From: Nageia nagi
Lineage: Eukaryota; Pinophyta
Length of the DNA: 64,000 nt
Direction: 5' to 3'
Assembly (NCBI GenBank): GCA_050084985.1
Contig: JBITNC010000001.1
Coordinates: forward strand, 189,782,001 to 189,846,000
Positions within the stretch are counted from its first letter, which is position 1. Each line of letters opens with the position of its first letter. Under the pieces are notes generated by a model that was not told the origin of the DNA, searched no databases, and saw only the letters and a list, made by a program, of their open reading frames with translations. Positions 1 to 13,502 of the stretch are shown piece by piece. The translations under genes were made by a program, and so were the position numbers.

Positions 1-2340
1 TGACATTCATGGTAACATTATGAATAATGGTGAAGCATAATAGTGATATATCTACTAAGATCTTTGTAATGCATCCACTAATTATCATCAACCAAAGCCC
101 TAATTTTAACCTATTTTTTTATTGTTATAACACTCAAATGATCTAGGAATGAACCAAATGACTCCACATGAGTTTTATATGCTACTAGCTAGCTTAGAAC
201 TCACATGGTAAGATTGGCTAAGAACCCAGGGTAACCAACCCTGATAAAGTTTTTTGGTGTTCACTTTTCAACACTCACTCTATTGAAAAGATGCCTCAAA
301 AGTAACCTCACCATTCCTATTCCATGTCCCATGTGTAATAGGATTTTTGATTATGATGTAATGTCTTTATACTTAGGTCCCATATAACCTAAGAGATTGC
401 ACTTCCACTAAGTTAGTTATCATCTCTTGATGATAACTCTTCATCTCATAGGAGCAATTAACTTGTCCCAGGCAAGCTTCCTTATGAGCGAGTAGCATCG
501 CCTATGGAACAATCATCATATCCCTATCACTAACTACAAGTGATATGACTACTAATTACCCTCACTTGATAATATTAGTTTTTCTAATTACTATCCCCAC
601 CTAACTCACCTATTGAGTAATATGAGTACTAACCTACCCATAACTATCAGCTAGTCCCACCATGTAGTTTGACATCCTTATGCCCATAACTTGGGGAGCC
701 ATGGATATTAAACAATATCCTCAAGTGGTTTTTTAGCCTAATATATTTTTAAATGTTTTGACAAAAGAACCAGCTATGTCCTACTAACCATATACTAATA
801 TTTTCAAATAGTGAAGTGGGTATAAGACATGTTCTAAGGTTTAACACCATTCATCCTTACTCACGATAAGTACTCAAAAATCTTAGTTATGGCTTATGTA
901 GGAAGGCACATATTTTCTTATTTTATCCCATATGCATTATATCACATATATGGATCCACTTTTTAAAATATCTCTTGAATACATAAAGTACCAAGTTAAT
1001 ACGAAGAATCTTACCACTATTGCTACAAAAGTAATGTGGTGCTAAGTGGGCCTCATGCAAACAATATTCCTTTTGTTTATCATATAGCAAGGTAGGTTTA
1101 CTTGATGAAGGTTCTTCATCACATTTATTGCATTCATCCAAAAAGAATCTTGAATGATTCCATTTATCTCATGGGGCCCCATCGATATCCAATTTGATCC
1201 CAAGGATCCAAAAGATATGCCAAATGCCCACAAATTATCATTTGGAACCTTAACTCTAGTTTAGGGTTGATTCTCAGTTATTGGGATAATTTTGGATTTA
1301 TTGGGATTGATAATCTAATCCATCTACTTCTTTAGGATTCTATTTAGATTGATTTTCTAATACCACTACTATCATGCAATAACAAGTATTAATCTTTACT
1401 CCTATTTATAAAAATATTAATCATGTAATAATCATAATGCTATTCATAAAGAGAGAGTAAAATCATCTATCTTACATTCATTTTATAATAAAATATAAGT
1501 ACAAAATAATCCTCTTTGAAAGTTTCTAAATTAATGATTAATTACAAGAAAATTGAATACATATCATAACTTTATTTATCAATACCTAATATAATGACAA
1601 AACTTTCATAACTTATTACAAGAACATTAATACATCATAAGGCTAATACAATTTAATGAATTTGGTAATTCATCATCCTTTTATAATACTATTATAACAT
1701 GATATTTAGTGATTCATTCTATGTTTTGTTGTGGAATACATCCATTGATCTTCAAGCAATAAGCATTAAGCATCTCCATCATTCTTCATGCAATGACCAT
1801 CGAACATCCCTTGGTACTTGGTGGTTGGATAGAGTACTAAGAGAAAGGAGGGTTAGGACAACCCTTTTATGTTTTATGATCATAATGCAATGCCTACTTG
1901 ATACCTTGAGAGAGGACTTTAGGTCTTTTTGGACTACCTCTCTTCCTTGGTCATGGATCCTTTATTGTAAATACCAATTTCATGACCCCTTTTTACCTTT
2001 CTAACCTATTACTATAATTTTTTTCTTGTATTTCAAATTATGTTATTTTTAATTACTTGTAATTTTATTCCATAATTTTCATTTCAATCAAATAATATTA
2101 AGAATACAATCATCATCATATACATATAAAGAAAAGAAATACAAATAATGATTCCATAGCCTTATTACTAGAAGAAAAGTTTTATCTCTAATCCATGACT
2201 AATCATGGAATGAATCTATATAAAGGCATTAATGAAAAAGTGCACATAGATATAACTATGCATATCAATTTTGGTTTACTCTATAAAATCATAGGGTGGA
2301 TTAACAAATGCCAAAGTACTTTGACCATTTGATAGAGTTT

Positions 2341-2364
2341 CACACACACACACACACACACACA
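2341..2364. repeat. (CA)n microsatellite in the left LTR
   Basis: A run of about 12 CA dinucleotides. The corresponding place in the right LTR (36795-36815, read as GT) is shorter and carries one interrupting C, so the tract has changed length since the arms were duplicated. Confidence 0.95.
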
Positions 2365-3909
2365 TATACCATGCTTACTTTTGTTTTGACTTCTTTACAA
2401 TATTATCGATAGGTGCCAATATTAAGGAAGTATATTAGCAAATTTCCAAAACAAATTTGCAAATAACATCAAATTGGTTATTATCTAAAGTTATAAATGA
2501 GAATTTATCATTTTCAAAATCATGGGAAACTCATTTGCCTAATCAAACTCTACAACCATCTCCAGTATTCCTTCAAGCCTTCTTGTGGATTTGAATATGA
2601 AGAAAAATACATTTTCTCTAAAAGCCATGGATTCCTATGACACAATAGGATAGATTTTGTACTAATTGCTATTTAAACACTCTCAAGCAATGATAGCAAT
2701 CAAACCTTTCTATACCATTCTATAGGAATAACATTGGTAGAACATACATAAAATAGACATTGAAAGGGGATGAAATCAACTATGTATTCATTATTAGTGT
2801 GTACCATCCATAGGGAAAACATAGAAGCTTTGAAGAACCAACACAAAGTATTTGAAATGATTATGGATACCATGGTTACTAATACCTTTGTCGATGAAGT
2901 ACTTGAAAATTCATGCAAAGCTCAATGATGAATCCCATACTTTGTGTTTTCAAAACTATCATCTTGGGAGACTCTTGAGGTTATGAAGAATTAAATGCGA
3001 GCAATCTAGGCAATCCTTCAACTTACAGATGGCCAATCCTTATAGATTATTTCCAAATTTAATACTACAAAGGAAGAGAAAAAATTACATCATTAATCTA
3101 GAAGGAAACTATGTGGATACCTTGAATACCATCTAACTTTTCCCATTACTTGTTTGGCTATGAATGCATTTGGTATATTCATTAGTTGCAAAGCTATGAA
3201 GATAGCTATAAATATAGTAGACTAGTAATATCCCCAAAAAGTTGTCTAGGATTTAAAGGAGATAAAATAATCAACACATATTTAAATGATTCCTTTTATA
3301 TAATAAAACAATTGATAGTAAATTTACTTCAAAAATGTGAAAATACTTTATCTACTTCATAAATGTTTTTTAAAGAATATCCATTAAACAATTCCATTAA
3401 TATCACTAATATATATCTACAGATAGAAGATAATCACAAGGTAAATTCTAAGGAGGAAGCGAGTAAAATCAAGATAATAAGGTAAATAATTAATCATAAT
3501 GGAATTAATTGACTACCCTCACTTTGTATTTATAACTTCACATTAATAAAAAAAAAGATAAACAAAATATTAATATCCCATTCCTTTACCTTTAAAGGAA
3601 AAGACATCATAACAACCTCCACATGCAATACAACAATTAAATCAATTAATAGGCCCCTTCAACTAGTATAAGTCTTTTATCAACAATTAATTCCAAGATT
3701 CTTTAGAAAAATAATCTTTTCATACAACTCTTTAAAAATATTAAAATAGAACTACTTTATCTTAGGTATATTAAAAATGTAAAGAATGCACCTTGACTTG
3801 GAGAAGGAAAAGAGAAACTTCTTTTCTTCACGTAATCCAAGCTTGAGACAAAAATAGCAAGAGATAGATAGGTAATTATTGTTGGTATTTTTCCAATGCT
3901 CTACTCCTT

Positions 3910-3917
3910 TATTTATA
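3910..3917 (-). promoter_or_regulatory. Putative TATA box in the left chromovirus LTR
   Basis: The minus strand reads TATAAATA. The same octamer sits at the matching place in the right LTR (35238-35245). It lies about 0.8 kb into the LTR, consistent with a core promoter ending U3. Assignment is by motif and position only. Confidence 0.5.
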
Positions 3918-4844
3918 GCTAAAGGGGCTCAAATGTGTCCAAATGGACATCACCTCACACCCTCTATAATTTTGGGTTAGGTTTGCTTAAAATTGGAGAT
4001 GATGGTAATGGCATTTAATACTTTGGAATCTTTTTCATTAGTTGAAAATTTAGTGCCAACTCTTATTCACACCTAATACAAAAATACAAAATTAAGTAGA
4101 GTCATTTATCTATTATTTTTCTAGCTATTAAATATCATGTCATACCATAAAGAGACCATAGTCTCTATCTAATAGTGTTTTTACTATTAGCCCTATGTGG
4201 CAATAATATGGACACTCATGTTCAACTTTTACCCTTTAAATTTATTTTTCTAACCTTATAAATTTTTTTAAAATTTAACTAAAGGTATATCCCCTTTTTC
4301 CCTCCATTTCAAAATTTGAATTTCAAAAATACCAAACAAGGGAAAACACATCTTTACCTATGATGGTCACCTCATCCTACAGTGTAAGGTTAATCCAAAT
4401 AGTTTTGCAAACATATTTTCATCAAGAAATCAATAATCACAACAATTATTCTATATGCATCTACATGATTTACAATGGTCATAGGGTATGTCAGCAAATC
4501 AATGCCAATCATTTCCTCCTCTTACCCTTTTGTTCCCATCACTAATTCACCTTTGGTTTGTAGGGTCTTTGGGTTGCTTCTCCATCCTATGACCTGTGTC
4601 AAAACATCTTAAAGCCAACATCAATTATCACAATGATATATATTCACATATCAAACTTGTCATTACCATAGTATTATGCAAACATAATTCATTCAAATCC
4701 TCAATGGTACTCAAGGTCAAACAGTGTCTTGAGGTGGGTCATGACATACACCCCCCATTAAAAGGAACACATTCCCCTATGTTCTTATAAATAAACACAA
4801 ACTTATAAATGTTTCACAAACTTATTTAAACAAATAACTATGAA

Positions 4845-7800
4845 AATTGTCTTTTCATAGTAGCTATATCTTCCCATGTAGAAGATGACTCAAAGTATTT
4901 ATTCCATTGAACTAGACATTCATTAATTTATCTATTTCTTAACTTTCTAATCCTAAAAGATAAGATCTTCATAGGGAGTACTTCAATGGCATAAGGCTCC
5001 AACATCTACAATTCAAAGAAATCCAAAACATGATAAGTTTCAACAACATATTTTCATAACAAGGAGACATTAAAGACATCATGTATTTTGGACAAACTTG
5101 GTGGCAAGGTAAGTTTGTAGGCTACTGGACTCTTCTTTGTTACAATTTCAAAAGGACCAACAAATTGGAGATCCAATTTAGTTGACTTTATGGCACTTTT
5201 CATGGGTCAAACTTGTAAAAAGTCCTTACAACCCATGGTAAATTCTCAAGGAGTTATTTTAATATTAGCATAACTCTTTTATTGATCCATAGCTTCTTTC
5301 AACTTTTATTAAATGGACTTGAGTTGCTCCTCCATTTGCTTTAGCATTTATGGTTGGATAATCACTCAATCATCTTGATTATCCCATTTTAAAGGATTTT
5401 TGCATCTCCTTCTATATAGTGCTTTGAAAAGATCCATTCCTAAAGATGAATGATAGCCATTATTGTATGCAAACTCAACCAAATAAAGATAATCTTCTCA
5501 TTTGATCTTTTGTTCCATGCAATACATTCTAAGTATGTCCTCAAGGACTCTATTCACATGTTCTATCTATCCATTTATTTTTGGATGATAAGCTAAGCTC
5601 ATATTTAACTTTGTACCTAATGTCTTATGTAATGATTTCTAGAATACTAAAGTGAATTTAGAATCCCTATCTGAGATTATCACTTCAAAAAATCCATATA
5701 ATCTAAAAATTTCATGTGCAAACTTATTAGCTACTACAGGGGCATCATCTATAGTGTTACCAAGTATAAAATGAGCAACCTTGGTTAACTTATCAACCAT
5801 AATCAATATGGAGTCATGATGAAATATGGTTTTTTGCAAATTAACTATGAAATCCATTAAAATCACTTACCATTTTTATGTAGGAATATCATGAGGATAC
5901 AAATATCCACCTAAATGCTAATGTTTTACTTTAGATTTTTGACATTCCAATCATATTTCCATAAATTCTACTATATCCTTCTTCATTCCATCCTAGTAGA
6001 AATTATTTTTTAGGTCTTCTCACATCTTTGTACCTCCTAGATGTGCTACATATGGGGGACGATGAGCTTCTTGTAGGATTAAATTTCTTAAATCTCCTTT
6101 TTTGGGATTATTAATTTGTCTCTAAAATACAACATCCCATATTTTTTAGTAAATTATTGTGATGAAGGATTACCTTTTTCTATTATTTTCTTAATATATT
6201 TGTAGTATGAATCCTCTTGTTGGAATATTCTCACTTGATCAAACAAGTTGAACTGACTTCTTGTCATGGCATTTACATGTTTTCTTTGACTTAATGCATC
6301 TACCACCTTATTTTCTTTACTCTTGATATACTCAATACCAAAATCATATTTGGTAAGGAATTCCATCCATCACCTTTATTTATCATTTAAGTTAGGTTGA
6401 GTGAACAAGTATTTCAAACTTTGATGATCTGTTTCCAATCTAAAAGGTTTTCCTAACAAGTAATATCTCCACATCTTTAGTGCATGCACTATAGCTACTA
6501 GCTCAAGATCATGTGTAACATAATTCAACTCATGAAGTTTTAAATTTCTATACTTATGCTATGAGATTTCTATTTTGTGATAGTACTCCACCCAAACCTT
6601 CTAATGATGCATCTGTACACACTATAAAGTCACTGTGTGGGTCAAGGATAGTGAGAACAGGTGCAAAGGTAAGTTTTTCCTTCAGAGTTATAAAATCTTT
6701 TTGGCACTTCTCCATCCATTTAAACACTTTATTTTTCTTTTATAAACTGGTGATAGGATTTTCTATCTTTGAAAAATCCTTAACAAATCTTCTATAATAT
6801 CAAGCTAATCCCATGAAACTTCTTACCTTGATCACATTGGTTGGTGCAGGCCAACTCATTATTACTTCTACCTTTTTAGGTTCAACTAAAATTCCTTTGG
6901 AAAATATAATGTGACCTAAATATTGAATATGAGAAACATAAAAATCACACTAAGATAATTTATCATATAGCTGATCTTGTCTCAAAACTTCTAAGGCTAA
7001 TCTCAAATGATGGTCATGCTCCTCTTCATTCCTTAAGTATATGAGGATATCTTTTAAAAACACTAGCATCAATTTGTCTAAGTATTCTTGGTAAACATTT
7101 TTCATTAGATTCATGAATGTTGTAGGAGCATTCATTAATCCGAATGGTAAGACCATAAACTCATAATGTCCATATCAAGTTTTAAAGGCTATTTTATAGG
7201 TATCTGATTCTTTTATCCTCAATTAGTAATAACCTAATCTCAAATCTATCTTCAAAAAGATAGCAGAATCTTTGAGCTGGTTGAACAAGTCATTCATTAT
7301 AGGTAGAGGATACCTATTCTTGATGGTTACCTTGTTCAACATCCTATAGTCAATACATAATCTCAGTGTTCCATCCTTCTATTTGATAAATAATATAGGA
7401 GCACCCCAGGGTGATACACTAGGCTTTATCAATCCTTTCTCTAAAAGATCTTATAATTGTACTTTTAACTCCTACATCTCAATGGTGTTCATTCTATAAG
7501 GATTTCTAGAGATAGGTTCAGATCTTGGTACTAGATCTATCAAAAATTCAAATTCTCATTTTAGGGGTAGACCTAGTAATTATTTGGGAAATACATCCTT
7601 ATAATTTCTCAACACAAGATATTTGTTTAACATTTATACCTCTTTATCCTCTTCTTCTACTTATTTAACCTTAACTATAAAGATAATTTCCCTTTTTCTA
7701 ATACTTCTTCTCATTTGCATAGCTATGACCAAGTAAGGTTCAAATGCTCCTTGATCACTGAACACCCTATGTCAATTTTAAGATAAATCAGTATGTTCCA

Positions 7801-8130
7801 TCCATCTCTCCAAAAAATTAATCAAGGCCTTATGTGCAATTAACCAATCCATCCCTAGGATAATATCATAGGAAGCTAAAGGAACCACATATAAATGCCA
7901 CTCAATAAATCCCTTGGGTAACTCAATCTCAACATTTCTAAAACATTGTTTGATATAACACTTTTGACTAGACCCAAACTCTACTTGCCATCCATTTGTC
8001 AAAACTTTTGGTACCTTAATCATGTCGTTAACTAAAGAATTTGAAATGAAACTATTTATTGCACCATAATATATCAAAACTTTAAAATATTTTTCAATAA
8101 TTTCACTCAAGCTTTGAAGAGATGTAGAGT
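4845..8130 (-). pseudogene. pol: Chromovirus pol (PR-RT-RH-IN-chromodomain), left copy, decayed
   Basis: Reading down the minus strand: a protease remnant (about 8110-7770) keeps SFIS and YDIILGMDWL, but the catalytic D(S/T)G has become YGA. RT (about 7630-6880) keeps VLPFGLMNAP, while its catalytic box reads VFLKDIL where VFLDDIL is expected, so one catalytic Asp is lost. The RNase H/tether region ends with ENKVVDALSQRK near 6290. Integrase (about 6080-5530) keeps SDRDSKFT. The C-terminus carries a GPF/Y-type module and a chromodomain-like block. Stops occur throughout, largely at expected Gln or Trp codons. The element would need a partner's enzymes to move. Confidence 0.85.
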
Positions 8131-8156
8131 GTCCTTGAGCTTGCCCTGATCCAATT

Positions 8157-9430
8157 GCTATGAAAATTCAATGATCCTTTGGTGGGTCTATCTTCAGAGG
8201 GCATTGATTTGCATATTTTGGTCCACCATAGTTCCAACATCCATCTTATGGAGCTTTCTTTTGCTTTGAATTATTATCCTTAGGTACATATTGGTTATTT
8301 CTTTTCTTATGAAAATCAAGTTTTGGGTCCCTAATTCCATGATTCCCATTCCCATGGTTTTGATTCTATTTTTTGAAATGTTGATTCTTGTTATGGAAAC
8401 CCTTCTTTTTGAAACCCTTATTCCTAGGTTGTTTCTTCTCAAGCCTTTGAAATTTTCCATCCTTATGATTCTAATTGATCTTTCTATTGCCATTATTCAG
8501 AGCCTATTGATCAACACCTCTATTCCTTTGGAAAGGTTCTTTATCTTTTTCATCTGATAGATAATTCATGAGGGTTTTTGTTATGCCCAAGTTACCTTTT
8601 ACTCTTTTAGCCAGATCATAAGCTTGTTCCAATGTCTTAGGGTTCAGGACATTGACCATAGTTTTGATCTTAGGATCCAACCCCATAAGGAATCAATGAA
8701 CCTTCAAGTGATTTTTATCTTTGGAACATACTTAAGAAGTTTGATGAACTTTTGGTGATGGGTTTGCACACTCATGGAACCTTGTTTAAGTGTATAATAT
8801 TCATCATATTTTTTTTTTATCAAAAATAGACTTGAGGGATAAATCTCTTTCGAAATGCTTTCATGAATTTTGACCACTTCAAATACTAGATTGTATGCTC
8901 AACTTTGTAGGCATTCCACCATTCAAGAGAAATATCTTGAAAGTTGTAGGTAGCCCACATGGTTTTGGTTTTTGGCAATAGATTTTTCATTGGCGTGCTC
9001 ACCATCATGCTTTCCATTAAACTTGGGTATTTGAGCTTTCTTCAAATTAGATGCAAGTTCTTGTTTGATCCTTGCCTAAATCTAGTTATTCAATCCACTC
9101 AATCTTGCTTGACCTGGAAGGATTGGATTAGATTCTTAACTTGGAGGATCGACTCTCTAACTTAGCAAGTTGTTTATCAATTCTTGCTACTTTGGTACTT
9201 ACTCTTGGAGTATTATGATGGGTTCTCCTTTTTGGTTTGATTGGTATGGCTAGAAGAACCTTCACTATTATTTGCAAGAACTTATCAATTATCATTCCTC
9301 ATAATTCTTCTTCTAACATTTTGGCCCCTAACATTTGCATTTTGGCCCTTAACATTTCTTTAGTTTGCATTGGCATTAGCATTCATGGGAAGGCTATTCA
9401 TTACACCTTGTCATATGTTTCTTGAAGCTC
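8157..9430 (-). pseudogene. gag: Chromovirus gag, left copy, decayed
   Basis: The minus-strand reading contains a retrotransposon gag core (FLMGLDPKIK in the right copy; MGLDPKIKTMVNVLNPKT near 8690) followed by a Lys/Arg/Asn-rich stretch and one zinc knuckle near 8200-8240. The knuckle reads CWNYGGPKYANQC: the second Cys is Tyr and the His is Lys, so it should not bind zinc. The right copy shares Cys to Tyr but keeps His. The shared change predates duplication of the composite; the His change came later in this arm only. Confidence 0.78.
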
Positions 9431-9598
9431 TAGTTACATGTCTTGGGATTGCCATAATTTGATTCAACCAAATGGTGTTTTCATAATTTGATTCAATCAA
9501 ATGGTATTGTTATTAGGCTCATGCATACTTAATCTATACTTCCTAAATGTTTATAGCAAAAGATTCATGGATCGTAGGCATGAGAGTTTGAACTTGTT

Positions 9599-9610
9599 GC
9601 TCTGATACCA
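9599..9610 (-). promoter_or_regulatory. Primer-binding site, left chromovirus (initiator Met tRNA type)
   Basis: The minus strand reads TGGTATCAGAGC one base after the end of the 5' LTR. This is the classic plant retrotransposon site complementary to the 3' end of initiator Met tRNA. It is intact here; the right copy has TGGTATCAAAGC, a single G to A change. Confidence 0.92.
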
Positions 9611-9611
9611 A

Positions 9612-10146
9612 TGTAATGCATCCACTAATTATCATCAACCAAAGCCCTAATATTAAATTAATTTTTTTTATTATAACACTCGAATGATGTAGGAATGAAC
9701 CAAGCGACCCCACATGAGTTTGATATGCTACTAGCTAGCTCAGCACTCACATGGCAAGATTGGCTAAGAACTTAAGGTAACCAACCTTGATAAATTTTTT
9801 TGGTGTTCACTTTTCAAGACTCACCCTATTGAAAAGATGCCTCAAAAGTAACCTTAGCATTACTATTCCACATCCCATGTGCAATAAGCTTTTTGATTAT
9901 GATGTAGTGGTTTTCTACTCGAGGCCCATATCACTTGAGAGATCGTACTTCCACTAAGTTATTCATCATCTCCTAATTATAACTCTTTGTTTCATAGGAG
10001 TAGTTAATTTGTCCTAGGAAAGCTTTCTTATGAGTGGGTAGCATCACTTATGGAATAATCATCACATCCCTATCTACTAACTATAAGTGATATGACTACT
10101 AATTACCCTCACCTAGTAATAGTATTTTTTCCAATTGTTATCCCCA
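9612..10146 (-). repeat. Truncated 5' LTR of the left chromovirus (535 bp)
   Basis: This matches only the last 535 bp of the 4.68 kb 3' LTR. It ends properly with ATTACA next to the primer site, but at the other side it begins abruptly at TGGGGATAAC beside carrier sequence, without the TGTCATGACC start of the full LTR. The right arm has exactly the same break at 27276, so truncation preceded duplication of the composite. Confidence 0.82.
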
Positions 10147-12529
10147 CTTAACTTATATAATTCATGATATTTTGAACATGTTATATTAGGGGGAATACAT
10201 CCAACCTTTATATCTTATTATGCTTATTATGGAGGTAAGACAAAATAACATTTAAATTTCTAGGATGAACAATGGAACATGTTATGGGCTCCTTCATTTC
10301 TTGGTATGTATCATTATAATTTCATTGTCTACAATGATTGCAAGATATGCACAAAATGGATTTTTTGAAAAAGGTCCTTAGAAATGTATGCAAAATATGG
10401 AAGAATACACAAGGCCCAAGAATATAAACATAATTATGTAATGATGCATCTTATCAAGAATAATGCAATAAGAGTCACTCATACTATTCAAGTATTTACA
10501 ACCATGTGGTGTAATGTATATCTTTGAACACTAAATCTTGTCAAATCTAGTAAATCACCATTACATTAACTATGAGATATAACTTGCATTCAAATACATT
10601 TATTCAAATATAAGTTTTTATTGTGTTCAACATGACATATATTTGAGAATCATGCATTGAAATTATGGAGTTTCAAATAATGGGTATCAATTATGTGATG
10701 TGTTTATCCTTTTTAAGGAACATCTCGATAGGGAATATAAATATGATAACCTTTTCAATGAAAGGGAACTATCAAGGATGGAGCTAGGAGGAAATATTAA
10801 TATAGGAGAATGGTGCAAATGCACCCCATCCTTGCTATATTGAGTTCACATTTTATTTTAGGTACTATAAGGTTCACCTCTTCATCACCTCTAAAGTGGT
10901 AAGTCTAGCTTTTCTATGTGTTAATTTCTTATTTGAAACTTGAATGTGGGGTGGGTATATTGTAATAATTTGGGGGTTTTTTACTTCCTACTTTAGGATA
11001 ATACCATTTTTGGTAATAATAGTTGGATTCTACCTCTTCTATTAAAGGTTTACTTATTAATTACCTAAAAAATAGGTATAACCCTTTCTTGAGTTTGACC
11101 TTGTATTATTTTCCACTTTTCCTATTTGCAAGCCAAATTATCATAAGCAATGATAAACAATCTACTATCTTTGTATAAATGATAATTCTAGGATTAGACC
11201 TAGCGAGTAAAGGGTTTATGGTATCATTTATTTGGAATCACTGTGTGGAAATAAAGGTCTTCAAATTTTAGGAGTCCCAAAGTAACTTGAAATATGTTAA
11301 TTTAATGGTTGAAATTCGATGTGTGTATATATTTGCATCGCTAACATTATGCAAACATTTTTATTACATGTTTAGCATGATGCATTTCTCCCCTTGTATG
11401 GTTGAAGTAATATAATTCAAAATTCATGTACAAGAACAATATACATGTGATCATGATAAAGAATTTAAGCTAACAGACTTACTAGGATGTCATCTCATGA
11501 TTAGTTTTGCCCTTTCTTACTTATAGTAACCTCAGGTAGTGTTTCATGTTGATACTTTTTGAAGAAGGATAATAGGATGAAGATGGTACTACTTTTTTTA
11601 TCTATGATATTTGAAGAACATCTAATCTAATATCTCGTATTCATTTTACATTAGTGATTGGTTTAGTGTTGCTTGATAATTAACATTGACTGATGGCTTT
11701 GCTAAAATTGGGGAGATAAGAGCATTATTAGATTAATAGAATATGAGCATAAGTATGTAATGATGCATCTTAAAGATAATACAATAAGATCCACTCATGC
11801 TATTCAAGTATTTACAACCATATATGAATGCATGATGCATCTTATTAATAAATGATGATTACATTTACTACAAAATGTGGCTAGCTTTTAAAGATATTCA
11901 TTCAAATACCATTTCATGGACTATAATGATCACAAGATATACATGACGTGATGAAAACACACTTTCATGGACTGTAATGATCATAAGTTGGACCCATGAT
12001 TTGTTTGATAAGATACTTTATTGAGATACAATCTTGTAGACTACAATGATCCAAGTTATGTACAAAATAAAAGGCTATAGAAACTATATTTGCATCGAAT
12101 AATTCCCAAGCCTTGCAACTTAAAAGTCCATAATTTTCTTTCAAATGGTATACTTGGATCATTTCATATCATATGTTTGAAGCATCTAGGTTGGTTGTGT
12201 GGTAACATTACATGAACAATGCTAAAGCATAAATGTGATACATATATTGAGAGGTTCTAAATGTAGTTAGCCTTGACTTATCTAATTCATGATTTTTTGT
12301 ACAAGTTATCCTAAGGATGGAGACATCCAAAATTTATAATGGAGGTAAGATAACATAGCATTTATATTTTTTGGGTTGAACAATTGTTAAGAATTACAAG
12401 CATATTTTCACCAATTGTATCTACTTAAAAGTCTCTACAGTCTTTTGTTTTGTGAATATCATGCAATCATAGGATTAATCATTATATATGGATTATTGAC
12501 CTTCTTGGTCATGCATTCCATCTTAAATA
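10147..12529. other. Carrier DNA, left arm: non-coding with diverged internal duplications
   Basis: This is AT-rich DNA matching 24960-27275 in reverse. It holds no convincing coding region. Several modules recur in diverged form, for example around 10440-10500 and again around 11750-11830 (stretches containing CACTCATACTATTC and CACTCATGCTATTC followed by CAAGTATTTACAACCAT), and LTR-like phrases about attached ATG-rich strings. The repeats resemble old tandem duplications of a unit near 2.1 kb. The class of the carrier is unknown. Confidence 0.6.
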
Positions 12530-13320
12530 AGATTTGAACTTCACTACTAAAATACCGATAAACCCTAAAATGAGTGTGTACATATGTGTACTTGGTGCAT
12601 GTAAATTGAATGTTATGGTTCATGTAGGCTATATTGAGGGAGATTTGAACTTCACTTCTCAAATACCCAAAAACCTTAAAATGGGTGTGTGCATGTATGT
12701 ACTTGGTGTATGTAAATTGAATGTTATGGTTTGTGTAGGCTATCTTGAGGGAGCTTTGAACTTCATGTCCAAAATACCAATAAACCTTGAAATGGATGTA
12801 TACATGTGTGTACTTGGTATATGTAAATTGAATATTATGGTTCATGTAGGCCATATTAAGGGATATTTAAACTTCATTACCAAATTACCCATAAATCCTA
12901 AATTGGGTATGTGCATGTATATACTTGGTGCTTGTAAATTGAATATTATGGTTCATATAGGATATATTGAGGGAGCTTTGAACTTCACTACCAAAATATC
13001 CATAAACCCTAAATTGGGTGTGTGCATGTATCTACTTGATGCTTGTAAATCGAATGTTGTGGTTCATGTAGGCTATCAAAATATCCATAAATCCATAACT
13101 TGGTGTGCATGTGTCTACTTGGTTCTTGTAAATTGAATGTTGTGGTTCATGCAAGCTATCAAAATACCCATAAACCTTGAATTGGGTGTGTGCATTTGTA
13201 TACTTTATGCTTATAAATCAAATATTGTAGTTTGTGTATACTATCTCGAGGAAGCTTTGAACTTCACTACCAAAATATACTCATAAACCTTGAAATGGAT
13301 GAGTGTATGATACAAACACA
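12530..13320. repeat. Minisatellite of about 111-bp (37-codon) units, left arm
   Basis: About seven diverged units. In the right-arm copy the unit starts (the GG before TTTATGG) lie at 24134, 24247, 24330, 24415, 24525, 24637, 24748 and 24859. The basic period is 110-113 bp, with two shortened units of 83-85 bp. Because 111 is a multiple of three, long readings stay open on both strands (200 aa plus, 131 aa minus here), each a 37-residue repeat such as VCMYVLGVCKLNVMV. No start context, partner or homology suggests a real protein. Confidence 0.9.
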
Positions 13321-13502
13321 GTTTCATGGTATGTAATGATTGTAGGATTCATGGGTTTTATAAAAGAATGCAAAAAAATACAAAACATAAATATATATGT
13401 ATAATGTAGGAGAACACATAAGAATACTACAAGTATGAAAGGCCACAAACTAAAATACTTCCTTGCACCTACTAGAAAATAAAACTCCCCTCATATATTC
13501 TC

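Larger units (their letters stand above)
65..4746 (-). repeat. 3' LTR of the left chromovirus (4.68 kb)
   Basis: On the minus strand the LTR begins TGTCATGACCCACC at 4746, directly after a G-rich polypurine tract (AATGGGGGGTGTA in the right copy), and ends GCATTACA at 65. Its last 535 bp match the truncated 5' LTR at 9612-10146. It contains a TATAAATA box on the minus strand at 3910-3917 and a (CA)n microsatellite at 2341-2364. No open frame of interest is seen inside; short ORFs here are shadows. The left and right copies differ by only a few bp in length once the right-arm tandem units are removed. Confidence 0.8.
65..10146 (-). mobile_element. Ty3/gypsy chromovirus, left copy (decayed, 5' LTR truncated)
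   Basis: On the minus strand the order is truncated 5' LTR (9612-10146), primer-binding site (9599-9610), gag (about 9430-8157), protease, reverse transcriptase, RNase H, integrase, chromodomain-like tail (to about 4845), polypurine tract, and a 4.68 kb 3' LTR (65-4746). The order PR-RT-RH-IN and the chromodomain-like C-terminus place it among chromoviruses; the long LTR recalls the Del/Tekay group, which is inference. It lacks the 577-bp tandem amplification of the right copy, so it keeps the ancestral single-copy arrangement around the LTR start. Many stops and frameshifts make it non-autonomous. Confidence 0.88.
1..13502 (-). repeat. Left arm of a giant inverted repeat (carrier plus nested chromovirus)
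   Basis: This stretch is the reverse complement of 23921-39152. Its outer bases (1-64) match 39089-39152 and its inner end (13502) matches 23921. Sampled stretches agree at roughly 94-97% by eye. The arm is 13,502 bp; the right arm is 15,232 bp, and removing the three extra 577-bp units there leaves 13,501 bp. From the window edge inward it holds a chromovirus on the minus strand (65-10146), carrier DNA (10147-12529) and an array of about 111-bp units (12530-13320). The carrier very likely continues beyond position 1, since the right copy runs on to about 40450. Confidence 0.93.

Noticed and set aside
12459-13136. 131-aa and 200-aa ORFs as repeat proteins
   Set aside because: Both come from a tandem repeat whose period is a multiple of three; opposite strands are open at once, and no start context or homology supports translation.
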